Positions 1 to 10,949 of a stretch of DNA of 64,000 nt are shown in pieces. Within the stretch, counting starts at the first letter, position 1. The number at the start of each line of letters is the position of its first letter. The stretch covers positions 49,848,001-49,912,000 of the forward strand of contig CM114272.1 in the NCBI GenBank assembly GCA_050084515.1, given 5' to 3'. The notes under the pieces are model-generated. The model was not told the DNA's origin and made no database searches. It saw only the letters and a program-made list of their open reading frames with translations. This DNA comes from Blasia pusilla. Its lineage: Eukaryota > Marchantiophyta > Marchantiopsida > Blasiales. Position numbers and translations under genes: made by a program.

Positions 1-1895
1 GGTGGCTTACACTAGTCGCTTGAACAATGTTGTAGAAGAGAAGTATAACTCCTATGAGGGTGAGTGCTTGGCTATAGTGTTGGTTGTCGCACATATAAGG
101 TGTTACTTATTCGGCAACCCCTTTACCATCATCATTGATCATCAACCACTTAAGTGATTGATGAAGTCCAACAAGCTTATAGGGAAGCTTGCAAGGTGGG
201 CTCTATTGTTGCACAAGTATGACTTCCAAATGGTACATTGACATGGGTCACTCAACTAGGATGCAGATGGTTTGAGTCATAATCCATGCATGAGTCAGCA
301 AAATGCGATTGGAGCTCGTTGGCATGGAGAGAGCGATGAGGAGTTGGTGCTTGGATGACACGCTTAAGGCTATTTGGGCTTGTTGGCCATAAAAAGCCAA
401 AGTGTTGAGACTTCAAGGCAAGGTCTAATGGAGAGTCCTTAGATCCAGAGGCTGATGAGGAGGCGATAGGTGGCCGAGATATTTGCAAGGATGGAGGAGT
501 AGTCTTAGAGTATCTTCGTATTGGCAGTGTCACGAGCATAATGGGAGGTAGAGAGTGGGATTAGATCCTATAGCGAACCAGACAATTTTGGTGAGAGGGG
601 ACACATGTGTTGCAAGTTTGGGAGGCTGGTAGAGTATGCGTGGTGCCTCATCCCTCACAATAAGCACATTTGTTGCAACATGCCCACGAGGAGTTAGGTC
701 AATTTGGAGTGAAGTGAATGTATAGCTTGTTCCAGATATGGTATTGGTGGTGAGGTATGCATATTTATGTTCAACGGTTTGTTGCGAGGTACATGGTGTG
801 TGATCACATCAAGTCATCGTTTAAGGTTTGACTCCATAGTTCCATCTACTGCCGATCATAGGTTTGGATTATAAATGGAGTTTGGATTTTGCAAGACCCT
901 TACCTTTGAAAAAGCGCCATATTCGTTATGCATTGGTGATGATTGCGTACTTATCGAAGTGGATAGAGTTGATTGCATTGCTTGAAAAAATGAGCCAGGG
1001 AGTAGCAAATGCTTTTCTAGATCGAGTGCTATGTCATTATGGCGCACCAGCTAAGATATTGATAGACGAGAGTACAGAGTCTCACGGGGAATTTGAGGCC
1101 TTGTGTGATCATGGTTGATCGATCATCGCACTACTTTGCAAGATCATCGTGAGGCGGATGGACTAGTGGAGAGAGTTGTACAGATGATGAAGAGAGGTTT
1201 ATGCAAGTATGGCTTGCAGAGGTCACATAGGAGATTGGGACCTATAGTTGCCATGATTGGCGATGGGATACAGATCCAATAGGCATCGTTAGCGTCTTTC
1301 TCAACGTACTTGTTGATTTATGGACAAGGGAAAAATTTACATACGGCCATTCATCAAGATTCTAGTTAGATGTTGAACCTCGATTACCCTAATGTGTGGA
1401 TGAGAGCATGTTCTTGGAGGGCTAAGTTTTTTGAGAGAGTGATGCCCTTGGTATTCGAGAACTTGGCGATTGTGTAGCATCAGAATACGTTGAGGTATGC
1501 AACTATTCGGGGAGGTGGTTATTGATTGACAATCTAAAATTTTCATCAGGGAGACTATGTCTACTTGCAACAGACGATATCTACGACGTTGGATATGATC
1601 ACATGGCACACTATTTGGAGAGTGCGAGGTTTTTTTCCATCTAGTGTTTTCTTATTAGAGGGTTTGGAAGAACCATGTGAGCAACTATGCGCCATGTCAG
1701 CTTCTTAACACTGATGATAAAGGTGATATGAGCTTAGCACTAGTTCTTGCAGGCTTGCGTTGTATGTTGTGTACTCATGGTACAACCACTATGCTAGTCA
1801 ATGATGGCTGTTCCAGAAGATCGCATATGGCATATCTTACGCTACCTCTCACTAGGATTCCTTGAGAACGATATGCCCTAGATGTATATAGAGTA
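1..1895 (+). pseudogene. Gypsy family B 3' remnant: RNase H end, integrase, PHD finger
   Basis: Decayed 3' part of a Ty3/gypsy pol gene. Bases 1-330 read as the end of the RNase H domain (a SYEGECLA motif, then a TDHQPL-like motif). About 600-1220 resembles the integrase zinc-binding region and catalytic core. About 1670-1895 matches the region downstream of integrase and a damaged PHD finger (LRCMLC followed by a second half in which one Cys and the Trp are lost). Stops and frameshifts occur throughout, so no protein is expected. The last half resembles family B at 25653-25883 more than family A. The 5' part lies outside the window. Confidence 0.8.
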
Positions 1896-2250
1896 GATGC
1901 TAGTTAGTTATACATTTTGACTTATCTCTCTCACATGGATGACAAGAAGGGGAATAACGATGGGGCCACATGAGCACCCTAACTTTTTGCTCTTAGCGTC
2001 TTAGAGATGCATGTCATGGTAGATAGGGATAGATGATTATCTTAAATTAGAGGAACCTAACCATCACTAGGAGGGCGATGATACTTGATCTTCTTGATGT
2101 TTGGATGCCATGACTTAGCATGGGATCGTGTGTGTTTGTATTTGTATTCGATTATAGCAATGTATATGCGTACAAAAATATCACATCTTTTAGGATAGAT
2201 CGACAAGTATATAGTAGATCGACAAGTATATTTAAGTTTGATTGTAAAGT
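1896..2250 (+). repeat. Family B 3' non-coding end: purine tract, X block, start of LTR
   Basis: After the PHD remnant comes a spacer ending in a purine-rich stretch (about 2065-2078), then the family B X block (about 2079-2174, containing CATGACTTAGCATGGGATCG). A short stretch resembling the start of the family B LTR follows (about 2179-2200, compare 25630-25649). The same purine-tract-then-X order is seen in the other family copies. Confidence 0.5.
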
Positions 2251-2365
2251 TTCTAATCTTGTTGACCAAGGTGGATCACGAGTGGCACTGGGGGGATGAG
2301 CAAGAGAGAGCGTTTCACGTGCTCAAGGATCGATTGACGTCTGCGCCTATATTGAGGAGACCTAT
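2251..2365 (+). pseudogene. Gypsy family B RT/RNase H junction scrap
   Basis: One open stretch reads EWHWGDEQERAF followed by LTSAPILRRPI. This is the connection between reverse transcriptase and RNase H, matching the minus-strand family B copy at 27496-27741. It is cut off abruptly by the CACTA-like end at 2366, which suggests the transposon inserted into this gypsy sequence. Confidence 0.7.
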
Positions 2366-2394
2366 CACTAGAAGAAAATGATGTTTTTATGACT

Positions 2395-3180
2395 AGAGAA
2401 TATGACTTATGGATCCAACACTCTTAAAAGACAAGTCATATTTCCTATGACTAGAGTCATTAAATTTAACGAGTCATGAATAAGTGACTCATAACTCCTA
2501 TATAATAGATGCATGCCGTGGACAAAACGACAAAAATACGAATATTTCTCGTCATCATTGACGTGTAATTCCACGTCATCAATCTGATGTGTTTTCCATG
2601 TCACCAATGCAATTATTGTAATCATGTCAAAAATTGAATGTGGGTCATTATATGACTCAGAGTAACTTGAATTTGTGACTACTAAAGTCATAAAAAGACC
2701 CATTTGTGATTATTGTTGTTACTGGTTTTAGTCGTGCAATGACTCAAGCTAGTTATGGGTAGTCATTGAATGACTAAAATATTTCTCTTGTAACTCACAA
2801 AGTCCTATGAATTTAAAATATTTTTACTTGTGAAATATAATAGTCATGTAATGGTTGACATTTATTTATGATATTCAAGTGTTGGCATTTGATTAAATTA
2901 TTTTATGCCAAAATTAGTCACATAATCTCTCACACCATGAGTAAAGGATTGGTGTTGATCATGACTTGACTCACGGAATTAGTCATATTGTGATTAAAGA
3001 GGCATGAAATGACTAAGGTAAATCAATCCATGAGTCATGAAATAACTCATGGATTGACTTACATCATGACTTGTAAGTCAATCCATGAGTCATGAAATAA
3101 CTCATGGATTGACTTACATGAAATAACTCATGGATTGACTTACATCATGAGTTTTTTTTGAGTCATTGATTCCAATCATG
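2395..3180. repeat. Subterminal repeat array of the CACTA-like element
   Basis: Many copies of GACTCATG/CATGAGTC-type words occur in both orientations. A larger unit (CAATCCATGAGTCATGAAAT...) is repeated within about 3016-3150. Such arrays are the usual transposase-binding zones of CACTA elements; binding here is inference. Confidence 0.6.
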
Positions 3181-3448
3181 ATGTGTCTATGGGGGCTGAA
3201 AATGGATTGGTAACATACATTCAATGAGGATGGCAATCAACAAGAAAATATTTAGAGACATTGCTAAATATCATGAACCCAAACCAAAGTTCTACCCTAA
3301 ACATTCAACCAACAGTAATAAACTTGAGACCTCATCAAGTAAAATGAAAGGAAAAAAAATTACTCCAAACCAAAAGGAAGCAAGTCATATATGTTCTAGC
3401 TTCACGGCATGTTCACAAAAATAGTCTTATCTTGTCACATAATGAAAA

Positions 3449-3720
3449 TCAATCAATCCTCTTCTTCAAGTTGATTTCAGGCCAGAGTACCGACGATCCT
3501 ACAACATCATCCAAAATATAATGTGGTGGGTCATCTTCTTCGTTTGGCTGCCACAATTTGAAATCGGGTTCAATAGCAGATTTCAAAGCAACACGTAGTA
3601 CCCCTGTGGAGATGTCCTTCCCGTGAAACTAATCTTTTCCTGACACACCTGATACAACTCCATAGCCAATGACATGACGAGTGTTCCGTGGTTCGGTGAG
3701 TGACATCTCGTCACCTATAT
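3449..3720 (-). pseudogene. CACTA-associated protein, C-terminal fragment
   Basis: Read on the minus strand this gives MSLTEPRNTRHVIGYGVV, an in-frame stop, then a tail containing DDPPHYILDDVVGSSVLWPE and a natural stop at 3449-3451. The tail resembles the C-terminus common in plant CACTA-associated proteins, where a short acidic stretch precedes a GSFVxWPKHLI-like motif. The right-hand copy at 43259-43496 has the same architecture with a different sequence. The internal stop makes it a pseudogene. Confidence 0.5.
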
Positions 3721-3904
3721 GCAGATGATTGAAACATAAAACCAACACATTTTATATTAAACATTGATGGAGGAATTATTAGCATTTGATAAGTCATTCA
3801 CGTATTTTATGCACTAAACATTCAAGTGTTGGCATTCATGACCTACCTATGTCCAAAATCCATATTCAAGCTACAATTTTGGATTGTATTCAATGATATA
3901 TAAA

Positions 3905-4117
3905 TCACCCAGAAATGTGAGCAAGTGCCTTTGTCTTCTTCTTCCCACCACCTGACTTTGGTTCACTCTCATAACCATCACTTGTAGGCTCAAACTGCAC
4001 CCTAATAGCCTTCAATTTTTTGTTCAAGGGAGAAGAAACCTGCAATTGAATTCCAACAAGAGAGGAATCATTTCCTTGCTGGAATTCAAAATCTGCTTCC
4101 AACCCTTTTCCTACCAC
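3905..4117 (-). pseudogene. CACTA-region ORF fragment, function unknown
   Basis: Seventy codons open on the minus strand with a Lys/Gly-rich end (GGGKKKTKA). It lies upstream, in the minus-strand sense, of the CACTA-associated tail at 3449-3720 and could be an exon of the same decayed gene. I recognise no domain, and chance cannot be excluded. Confidence 0.3.
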
Positions 4118-5401
4118 TCAATAAGGGGATCTGGTTGAATCTTTAGGGTTCGGAGTAACCATCTTTTCAACCATGTAAACATCATCTCCATAATAAAATG
4201 AATAAAATTGCATACATTTGTTCTATATGCAATTAATGGAAACAATTAACCTCTAATGGAAACAAGTGAGAAAGTAATTTGGTAGAAAAATCTTGAGAAG
4301 CAGGGATTGGATTCTTCAAAAAAGTTTACAATTGTGCATCTATTCTAGCTAGGAAATATCTGATCTGAATCTGATGTAGCTACAGCAATGGTCGTCCTTT
4401 CTTGCCTTTTTATGGGACTCACTTTCCTCGCAACCTATCCCTTTGTGTCCTCAGTAAACTCGATGTCAGTTGTCCAAGGTGCTTTCTTGTTGTACTTGAG
4501 ATAATGGTCAATCTGAGTGCCAAGACGCCTTCATCTCTAGCAATAAAGGCATTGTTGATCTTGGAAGAACCCCTCCTCTGACATACCTTGACACTTAAGA
4601 CAATTTTCTGATACATTCAAAGGTTTCCGTGACCTATTTTCAAATCAAAGGAAGTACTTCTAGTCAAGGCAGCCGCAGGCAACAACCTTAAGGCAGTGTC
4701 ATGGTACTCATCCCCACTGTAGTGAAACTCGTGAGCTGTGAGCGGGATCCTAGCTCAACTACATGAGGGAAATAAAGTCGAGTAACCAGCTTGAAAATCC
4801 AGCCGGTGGCACTGATCAATCCTTGCCAAACATACACTTCCCAACAACAACAATACAACTATCTTATCAATACTCATGGCTTCATTTCCTTCTTGACACT
4901 TTAGAAAGATTCAACGTTCACAATCCAATCCGTATATAGCTACAAATCGTTCATCCCCTTAACATCAAATCACGTCATCGACCCGCGGCGGAGTAGCTAT
5001 TGCGTTAGAATTGTATGGTGGGTTTTGTGGATTCAAGGAGCGCCCCATTTTTGGATTGTGTTACCTTGATTTCCATTTGCGATTGGAGGGTTGTCGTTGG
5101 ACTTCCTGTGTTTGGATCCCCTCCATCGTTGCTTCTTGCTTGCGCGCCCATTGTTAGGGTTGACGTTGATTTCCAGAGTAGTGTTACTCCTGTGTGCTAC
5201 CGATAGTGAGGCTGGAGTGATGACCAGTAGACCGTGTGAGGCTTCTTGTGGTGATGACAGGTTAGGTTGCCTACACCCATAGCTAGTAGAGCTAGAATAG
5301 TATAGCGACATCGACGTCACTTGGTTACTTAGTGGTGGTGCGGCATCGGCGTTGGTCATCACGAAGGTGTCGGGTGGTCCGGTTGGGGGCGTAGTGCGGA
5401 A

Positions 5402-6840
5402 GTGGTGGTTTCACACGGAGTAGATTTAGGTATCGGCTACCTTTTCCACTTCCGACGGTTGATGAAGAGGAGGACGAGGGTGTTCCAAACACCGAGTCTT
5501 CTACGTTGTTATCGAGTGAAAAATGGACGGGATATATGGGGCCATGAAGGGCCCACGACGATACTCGGTGCAGTGGGCACCATTGAGTTGGAGGACTTCA
5601 TGCAGGAGTTTGATACGTGGTGTGATATGCAGATGTTGCAGAACGCCACATTGTTTACACCCTTCTTGGCTTGGAAGGGGTTCTTTCAGCACTTGGAGGG
5701 ACCACCCATGGATGATTACCATGAGTTTAGGAAGGACCATGTTGCTGAGATTGAGGCGTGGAGACAATATTGGTCTCCAGGCTATGTGTCTATCACCCAT
5801 GGTGGTATTGGGAGTAGTGCTCCTACTATGCCCCGGCCTTGCCCGGCGTTGAGTGGTAATGAGTGCACGAGCCGGAGTGGGGATACGGTGGAGGTACCCA
5901 TGGAGGTACCGTGTGGGGGTACTAGTGGAGGTACTAGTGCCCCACCATCGTTAGCCCGTTGTTGCAGAGTTCTTCAAGAGGTTGAAGAAGAACTATCAGG
6001 GAGTGAAGACAGAGAAGTTGAGGAGTCTTCAAGAATTTGAGCGAAAGACTGGTGAGAGTCTTCGTGAGGCATACACTCATATGCGACGCTTGATTTCAGT
6101 TGCCCAGGGTGTGACTTAGGCTCAGGCAGTCCAATTTTGGTATGGGATCTTGGATAGAGAGTTGCGCCGCAGGGTACGTGATGCTACTCTTATGAGTGAT
6201 GATTCACCCACATTGACCCATGTATTTGCTCTATCTGAGAAGATTGAGCTTAACATGGTGAAGGAGAGAGTGGTGATATCTACATTCAGTAGGGATACAA
6301 CTACTACTTCTCGTGTTTAGCAGCCCACCTCACAGTCTTGTAGTAGTGATGGTGGTAGTAGTAGTGGGAGTCGTGGAGGGTACACACGACCTCAATCAGG
6401 TCCTAGAGGGACACTTGCACACAGACCATTGCCTTCATTTGCTGCCCCGCAGCAAGGACAGTCATGTTGGACATGTGGAGGTGATCATGTTAGGAAGTTT
6501 TGTCCCCAAGAGGATGGGAGATGGACTTTGGAGGATGGGCCTCAGTCGGCACCAACTCAGTGTGATCATTGTGGGAGACCAGGTCATCCTCAAGAGCGTT
6601 GCTTTGATCTTCATCCAGAGTTGAGATCAGGCCGCGGCCGTGGTGGAGTAGCTCCGAGAGGCCGAGGTGGTAGAGGTGGTAGAGGTGGACCAGTGGTTGG
6701 AGAGCCTATGGTGGCCACCCCTACCACTACGACAGAGTTAGCTATGGCTGCCAAGATTGAGCAGTTGGAGCAGAAGTTGGCTACTATGGCTGGTATCCAG
6801 CATAGATCAAGTCGGGAGCAGGGGCTTCCACCTCTGATGG
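5402..6840 (+). pseudogene. Family A gag: capsid region and two zinc knuckles
   Basis: The first frame (5402-6040) carries a plant-gypsy capsid-like region around GTIELEDFMQEFDTW and PPMDDYHEFRKDHV. The frame then shifts, and the C-terminal capsid part (EFERKTGESLREAY) continues at about 5960-6290 with one in-frame stop. At 6429-7091 a nucleocapsid-like part follows, with zinc knuckles at 6465-6503 (CWTCGGDHVRKFC, spacing CX2CX3HX4C) and 6561-6602 (CDHCGRPGHPQERC, the usual CX2CX4HX4C), then an Arg/Gly-rich RNA-binding-like stretch. The role would be packaging element RNA into particles. The shifts and stop break the gene. Confidence 0.85.
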
Positions 6841-7099
6841 AGGGGATGATCTCTCTTATATGGCGAGTGCAACACACGTTGAGGCATCAGCTGCAGTTAC
6901 GAGAGGAGCCACTCGAGCGCCAGAGCCACGTGGTGCTACTGTGGAGTTCGACCCACAGAGGGGTGAGGGTGGAAGGCAGGCAAGGCTTCCCCAGTCATTC
7001 TTGTTGTCTGAAGTGCTTAGGACTCCATCCATGGTTCCTACGCAGCCTATTGAGCCGACAGTGGGGACTGAGGCATCTACATCGCATGTAGTAGACACA

Positions 7100-7935
7100 G
7101 AATCGACATCCGGCAAAGATTGCGGATGGCAACTTCAATGTTGGGATCCCCATTGTTTTCGACCACGGAGCTGATGGCTTTAGGAGTTGACTTAGCTCAT
7201 GTATTTCAGCTAGCAGCCATGTTGTGTGAATGTGGGGGTGTTACTACTACACGTGTTGAGGTGGATGAGGGTGTTGCGGTGGAGCGACCCTCTATGTCAG
7301 ATGTAGCATTGAGTACCAATGCTACTTGGCAGGCAGCAGCGGCGAAGATGGATGCATTACCAGCCCGGCCAGCCATTGATCGTGAGAGGCTTACACATGG
7401 TGTATGTATGTTGGACAACCGGAGTGGGATATTCCAATTGGTGAGTCCTACAGGACAGGTGTATTGACCAGATAGAGTCATGTTAGACTCTGATGCCCAA
7501 CCTTTGATGTTGGGAAAGGCGACATGTATTGGTTTGGGTATTCGGAGGTCAGAGCTTGAGCCTTGCCCATTCCAGATTCAAACATCACTTGGAGGAGCCA
7601 ATGATAGGTCTCAATTCATGACACGGGAGAAGTTTTCTATATAGTTGAGACCAGATCATGCGACTGATAGCTCCCGGTTGGGAGTACCTGTGGTAGTCAC
7701 ATCAGCCGAGTCGTATGATGTACTAGTTGGAGGAGCAGTATTGTACCCGATGGGTTTTCAGATGGATTACTGGACTGAGACAGCGTCTTATAGACCTCGT
7801 TGGCAGTCCGGGGATGGACGTATGAGCCAAGTTCATGTGAGATTTATTTATGGGGCTCGACCAGGAGGGTCTTCCCCAACAGTGTTAGCATCTGTGGTTG
7901 GTTTTAGTGGAGTAGTCACTTGGCCATGAGACTTT
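7100..7935 (+). pseudogene. Family A aspartic protease (retropepsin-like)
   Basis: Contains LDSDAQPLMLGK near 7482-7520, where family B has LDSGAQPLMLGK, so the catalytic D-S-G triad is changed to D-S-D. It is followed by a flap-like region and SYDVLVGGAVLYPMGF near 7705-7760. In-frame stops at the end of the 7120-7467 frame and near 7642 interrupt it. The role would be to cut the Gag-Pol polyprotein. It sits directly upstream of the methyltransferase domain. Confidence 0.7.
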
Positions 7936-8194
7936 TTGGAGGGTAATTTTTCTGCTATGGATTCTCCTGTGCATGAGGAGGTAGAGGAGGTCCCTATTTT
8001 TGCAGCAGTGGCATCCTCATCATTGGATGTGCCACTTTGGAGTTCAGGCGGTGCACTACGGCAGGAGGTTGATCGCCTAGTGCAGGAGGCTTGGTGTGAG
8101 GCTGTTATACCTCACGAGGAAGAGGAGGCCCCACAACGGACTCCTACTTCTAGTGCAGTTGGGTTATCCCCTTTGGATACTACACCCATTGTAT

Positions 8195-9170
8195 GGCGAT
8201 TCGCGGAGGGCATTTGTGTGTTAGATCTCTTTGGTGGGATTAGTATCTTTGGTTTGGCTGCGGTGTTGCGGGCGGTATTCTGTCTTGGAGATACTTGTGT
8301 ATGTGGAGCGAGATGAGACGGCCCAGAGAGTCTCATCCCGACATATTGGTCAGTTGATGCGGAGATATCCTGAGTTGTTGCCGCCATCAGCTATTCATGG
8401 GTACCAACGTGCTTTGCCGTCACACATTGCATTGTTGGGGGCGCAGGACCTTGAGAGGGTTGGTCTTGTGGATTTGGTGATTGTTGGATGGCCATGTCAG
8501 GGTCATTCACGTGCTGGTCGTGGTGAGGGATTACACGACCCTAGGTCTCGATTGTTTTGGGAGATGTTACGGGTGTTACGACATCTTCAGGTTCATCAGA
8601 CACGTGCTCTAGCTTACATTCTGGAGAATGTTCCATTGTTGGGTGACACTCGGACCCGGATGATGGCGAGTGTTCATGAGGTGCGGTCTTGGATTGGACG
8701 AGCGGTGTTGTTGGATGCAGCGCGAGTTGGCTCGCGTGCACATCGTCCACGCTTGTGGTGGACAAACTTGTTGCCTAGGGAGGTTCTACGTCGAGCATAT
8801 GATGCAGTGCAGCGGGATCCTTGCCTTACAATGGATAGTATCTTGGATATTGGCGACTTTCTCAAGTGATGAGGGTTATTGATCGGTCACCCATGGCAGT
8901 GGTGAACCGTGTGGGCCAGCCTAGGATGGCACTACCCACATTTGTGAGTTTTCCCTCGTCACACGCCTAGAGGGAAGGTGGTCCCGGGCTTGTATGGGAT
9001 TCTCATATGTGACAGTTGGTGGAGCCTAACGCTGATGAGAGAAAGCATGCGATGGGATTTGCTAGTGGTGTGACAACAATTTCTTCCATTTCTAAGGCTT
9101 CACGACGTCATGTGTTGGGTCAAGCCATGGACCTGAATTGTTTGACTTGGATTTTGAGTCTTGGTATGGC
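8195..9170 (+). pseudogene. Family A C5-cytosine DNA methyltransferase domain, broken copy
   Basis: Motifs appear in non-permuted order. Motif I is VLDLFGGIS (about 8218-8245), followed by a frameshift near 8260. The next frame has VERDETAQ, motif IV GWPCQGHS with the catalytic Cys (about 8490), motif VI ENVP (about 8625), and a motif VIII-like HRPRLWWTN (about 8740). After a stop at about 8870 and further stops come the IX/X-like elements NADERKHAMGF and LGQAMDLNCLTWI (about 9025-9155). The order and spacing resemble DNMT3-type enzymes; permuted plant DRM enzymes place VI-X first. The domain lies between protease and RT of a gypsy element. Confidence 0.85.
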
Positions 9171-9549
9171 CGAGCAGCGTCAACTTCGGACTATGTGTGT
9201 GGGTCTTCCATCCCTTGTAATGAGCTCGATGGCTACCGGGACGGTAGAGGCATCGGTTGGGGGCGAGGAGAGTAGTATTTTGCATCCTTGGAGTAAATGG
9301 GATGTAATGGCTGGGCATGTGGAGTTGATTGCTCATGCTGGTGGAGGAGTTATTTGCTCAGATGATGGTGTAGCTAAGGATGTACCATCTTGTGAGGGGG
9401 TTGCGTAGCAGCCAATGGCATTGTCCTCTCCCTCTAGTGTGCCAGTGGAGGAGACTTGGGAGCCATTACTTGGGCCCAAGCTTACGGGAGGTGAGAAACG
9501 ACGCTTGACATAGTTCCTACGTGCTTATAGGAGTTGTTTTTCCTTTAGC

Positions 9550-10281
9550 ATGAAGGAGTTGGGTGCTCTGGTTGGACCCGGTATACAAATTGATTTGGCT
9601 AGTGATACGCCAATCTTACGTCGTCCCTACCGATATAGTGATATGGAGAGGGACCTGATTCAGAGTAGGACATTGGACCTTTTGGAGGTTGGATTAGTGG
9701 AGTTGTCACCTGAGGAGATCTTTGATGTGGTGGGACATGCAAAGATTTTCAGTACTTTGGATCTTCGGGCAGGATACCATCAATTGCCGATTCAGGAGAG
9801 TGACAAGGCCAAGACAACATTTTGGGGTGTCAACTCTCATGGCAAGGATTTTTTGTACCACTGGAAATTCTTACCCTTTGGGTTGAAGAATGCACCTACC
9901 GAGTTTCAGAGAGTGATGGACAGGATCCTAGCAGGGTTGGATTTTTTTTGGTGTTACATTGATGATATCTTGGTGTTTAGTAACACGGTGGAGGAGCATC
10001 AGATACATTTGCAGATGGTGTTTTAGCGATTGAAAGCTCATGGTCTACGTTTGCATCCAAGAAAGTGTAAGTTCTTCCATGAGGATGTTGAGTACTTGGG
10101 TCATGTGATCTATCCAGGTGGTTTGGGAGTTCAGCAAGCAAAGGTGGAGGCTATTGCACTTATTGCGCGTCCGATAGATGTGAGTAGAGTTCGGGCATTC
10201 ATGGGATTGGCAAACTACTATCGGAGGTATGTGAAGGGATTTAGTACTATGGCAAAGCCTTTGAACCAATTTATGAAATAA
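9550..10281 (+). pseudogene. Family A reverse transcriptase, with internal deletion
   Basis: Ty3/gypsy RT with DLRAGYHQLP, FGLKNAPTEF, the catalytic YIDDILVF and GLRLHPRKCKFF. Compared with the family A copy on the minus strand, 45 codons are missing in frame near 9708. The lost segment includes the block with CGDYRPIN and leaves VELSP joined to EEIFDVV. A stop follows HLQMVF at about 10024. The polymerase is therefore inactive here. Confidence 0.9.
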
Positions 10282-10341
10282 GATCAAGAGTGGCACTGGG
10301 GAGATGATCAAGGGAGAGCTTTTGTGGAGCTTAAGGCCTAG

Positions 10342-10755
10342 TTGGTGGCGGCGCCTATCTTGAAGAGACCTATCAGAGGGCGCCCATTTCAGTTACACAC
10401 TGATTGGAGTAGGTTGGGACTTGGAGCGGTGTTGACACAACATGATGATGAGCACATGGAGTTTGTGGTGGCCTATGCAAGTCATTCGAATAATGCAGCG
10501 GAGTTGCGCTATAGTTCATATGAGGGAGAGTGGTTGGCAGTAGTGTGGGCTGTGGCACACTTTAGGTGTTACTAGTTTGGCACACGGTTTACCCTTGTTA
10601 CTGATCACCAGCCACTCAAGTGGTTGATGGAGTCTGACAAGCTTGCACGGTGGGCTCTTATCTTACAGGAGTATGACTTCCAGGTGGTACATAGACCTGG
10701 AGTTGCCAACCTTGATGCTGATGGGTTGAGTAGGAACCCATGTACTAGCGAAGAC
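10342..10755 (+). pseudogene. Family A RNase H domain
   Basis: Typical gypsy RNase H (RT-associated) with LHTDWSRLGLGAVL, VVAYASHSNN, SSYEGEWLAVVWA, a stop after HFRCY, then TDHQPLKWLMESDK and the tail [10 protein letters not shown]. The acidic residues of the TDWS, YEGE and TDHQ motifs are kept. The domain normally removes the RNA strand during reverse transcription. Confidence 0.85.
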
Positions 10756-10877
10756 TAAGATGTCATGTGGTCCTCCATACTAGAGTCCACCCCTAACCAA
10801 CATAAAAAGGCGGATGCATGCCAACTTGGCACCATCTCCTCATCAACCTCGCCATGCCATCTAGCCCCAGTGCATCC
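10755..10877 (+). other. Micro-inversion inside family A pol
   Basis: This ~120-bp block lies in the same plus-strand sense as its counterpart at about 49425-49535, although the two family A copies are otherwise in opposite orientations. The block is therefore inverted relative to its own element. Landmarks are GGTCCTCCATACTAGAGTCC and CATCTCCTCATCAACCTCGC, seen on the plus strand in both places. Confidence 0.85.
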
Positions 10878-10949
10878 TCTAGTCAGAGGGTAGATGGCCA
10901 ACCTTCAGATTCTAAGGTTGGAGATGGTGGTACGGATCAGCGTGATATT

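Larger units (their letters stand above)
2366..4972. mobile_element. CACTA-like DNA transposon remnant (left copy)
   Basis: Begins with CACTAGAAGAAAA at 2366-2378, close to the plant En/Spm (CACTA) terminal sequence CACTACAAGAAAA. The next 800 bases are packed with direct and inverted copies of ATGACT/AGTCAT words, as expected for CACTA subterminal repeats. Coding remnants lie on the minus strand (3449-3720, 3905-4117, 4419-4616). I found no matching right terminus before gypsy family A homology starts at about 4973, so the element is truncated or its right end has decayed. Confidence 0.6.

Noticed and set aside
5033-5362. ORFs on both strands in the family A leader
   Set aside because: They are not conserved in frame between the two family A copies and contain no domain.
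8195-9170. Methyltransferase as a host DRM/CMT gene or bacterial contamination
   Set aside because: It is embedded at the same position in gypsy pol in three copies of two families, with element domains on both sides. No chromodomain, UBA or BAH region is present.
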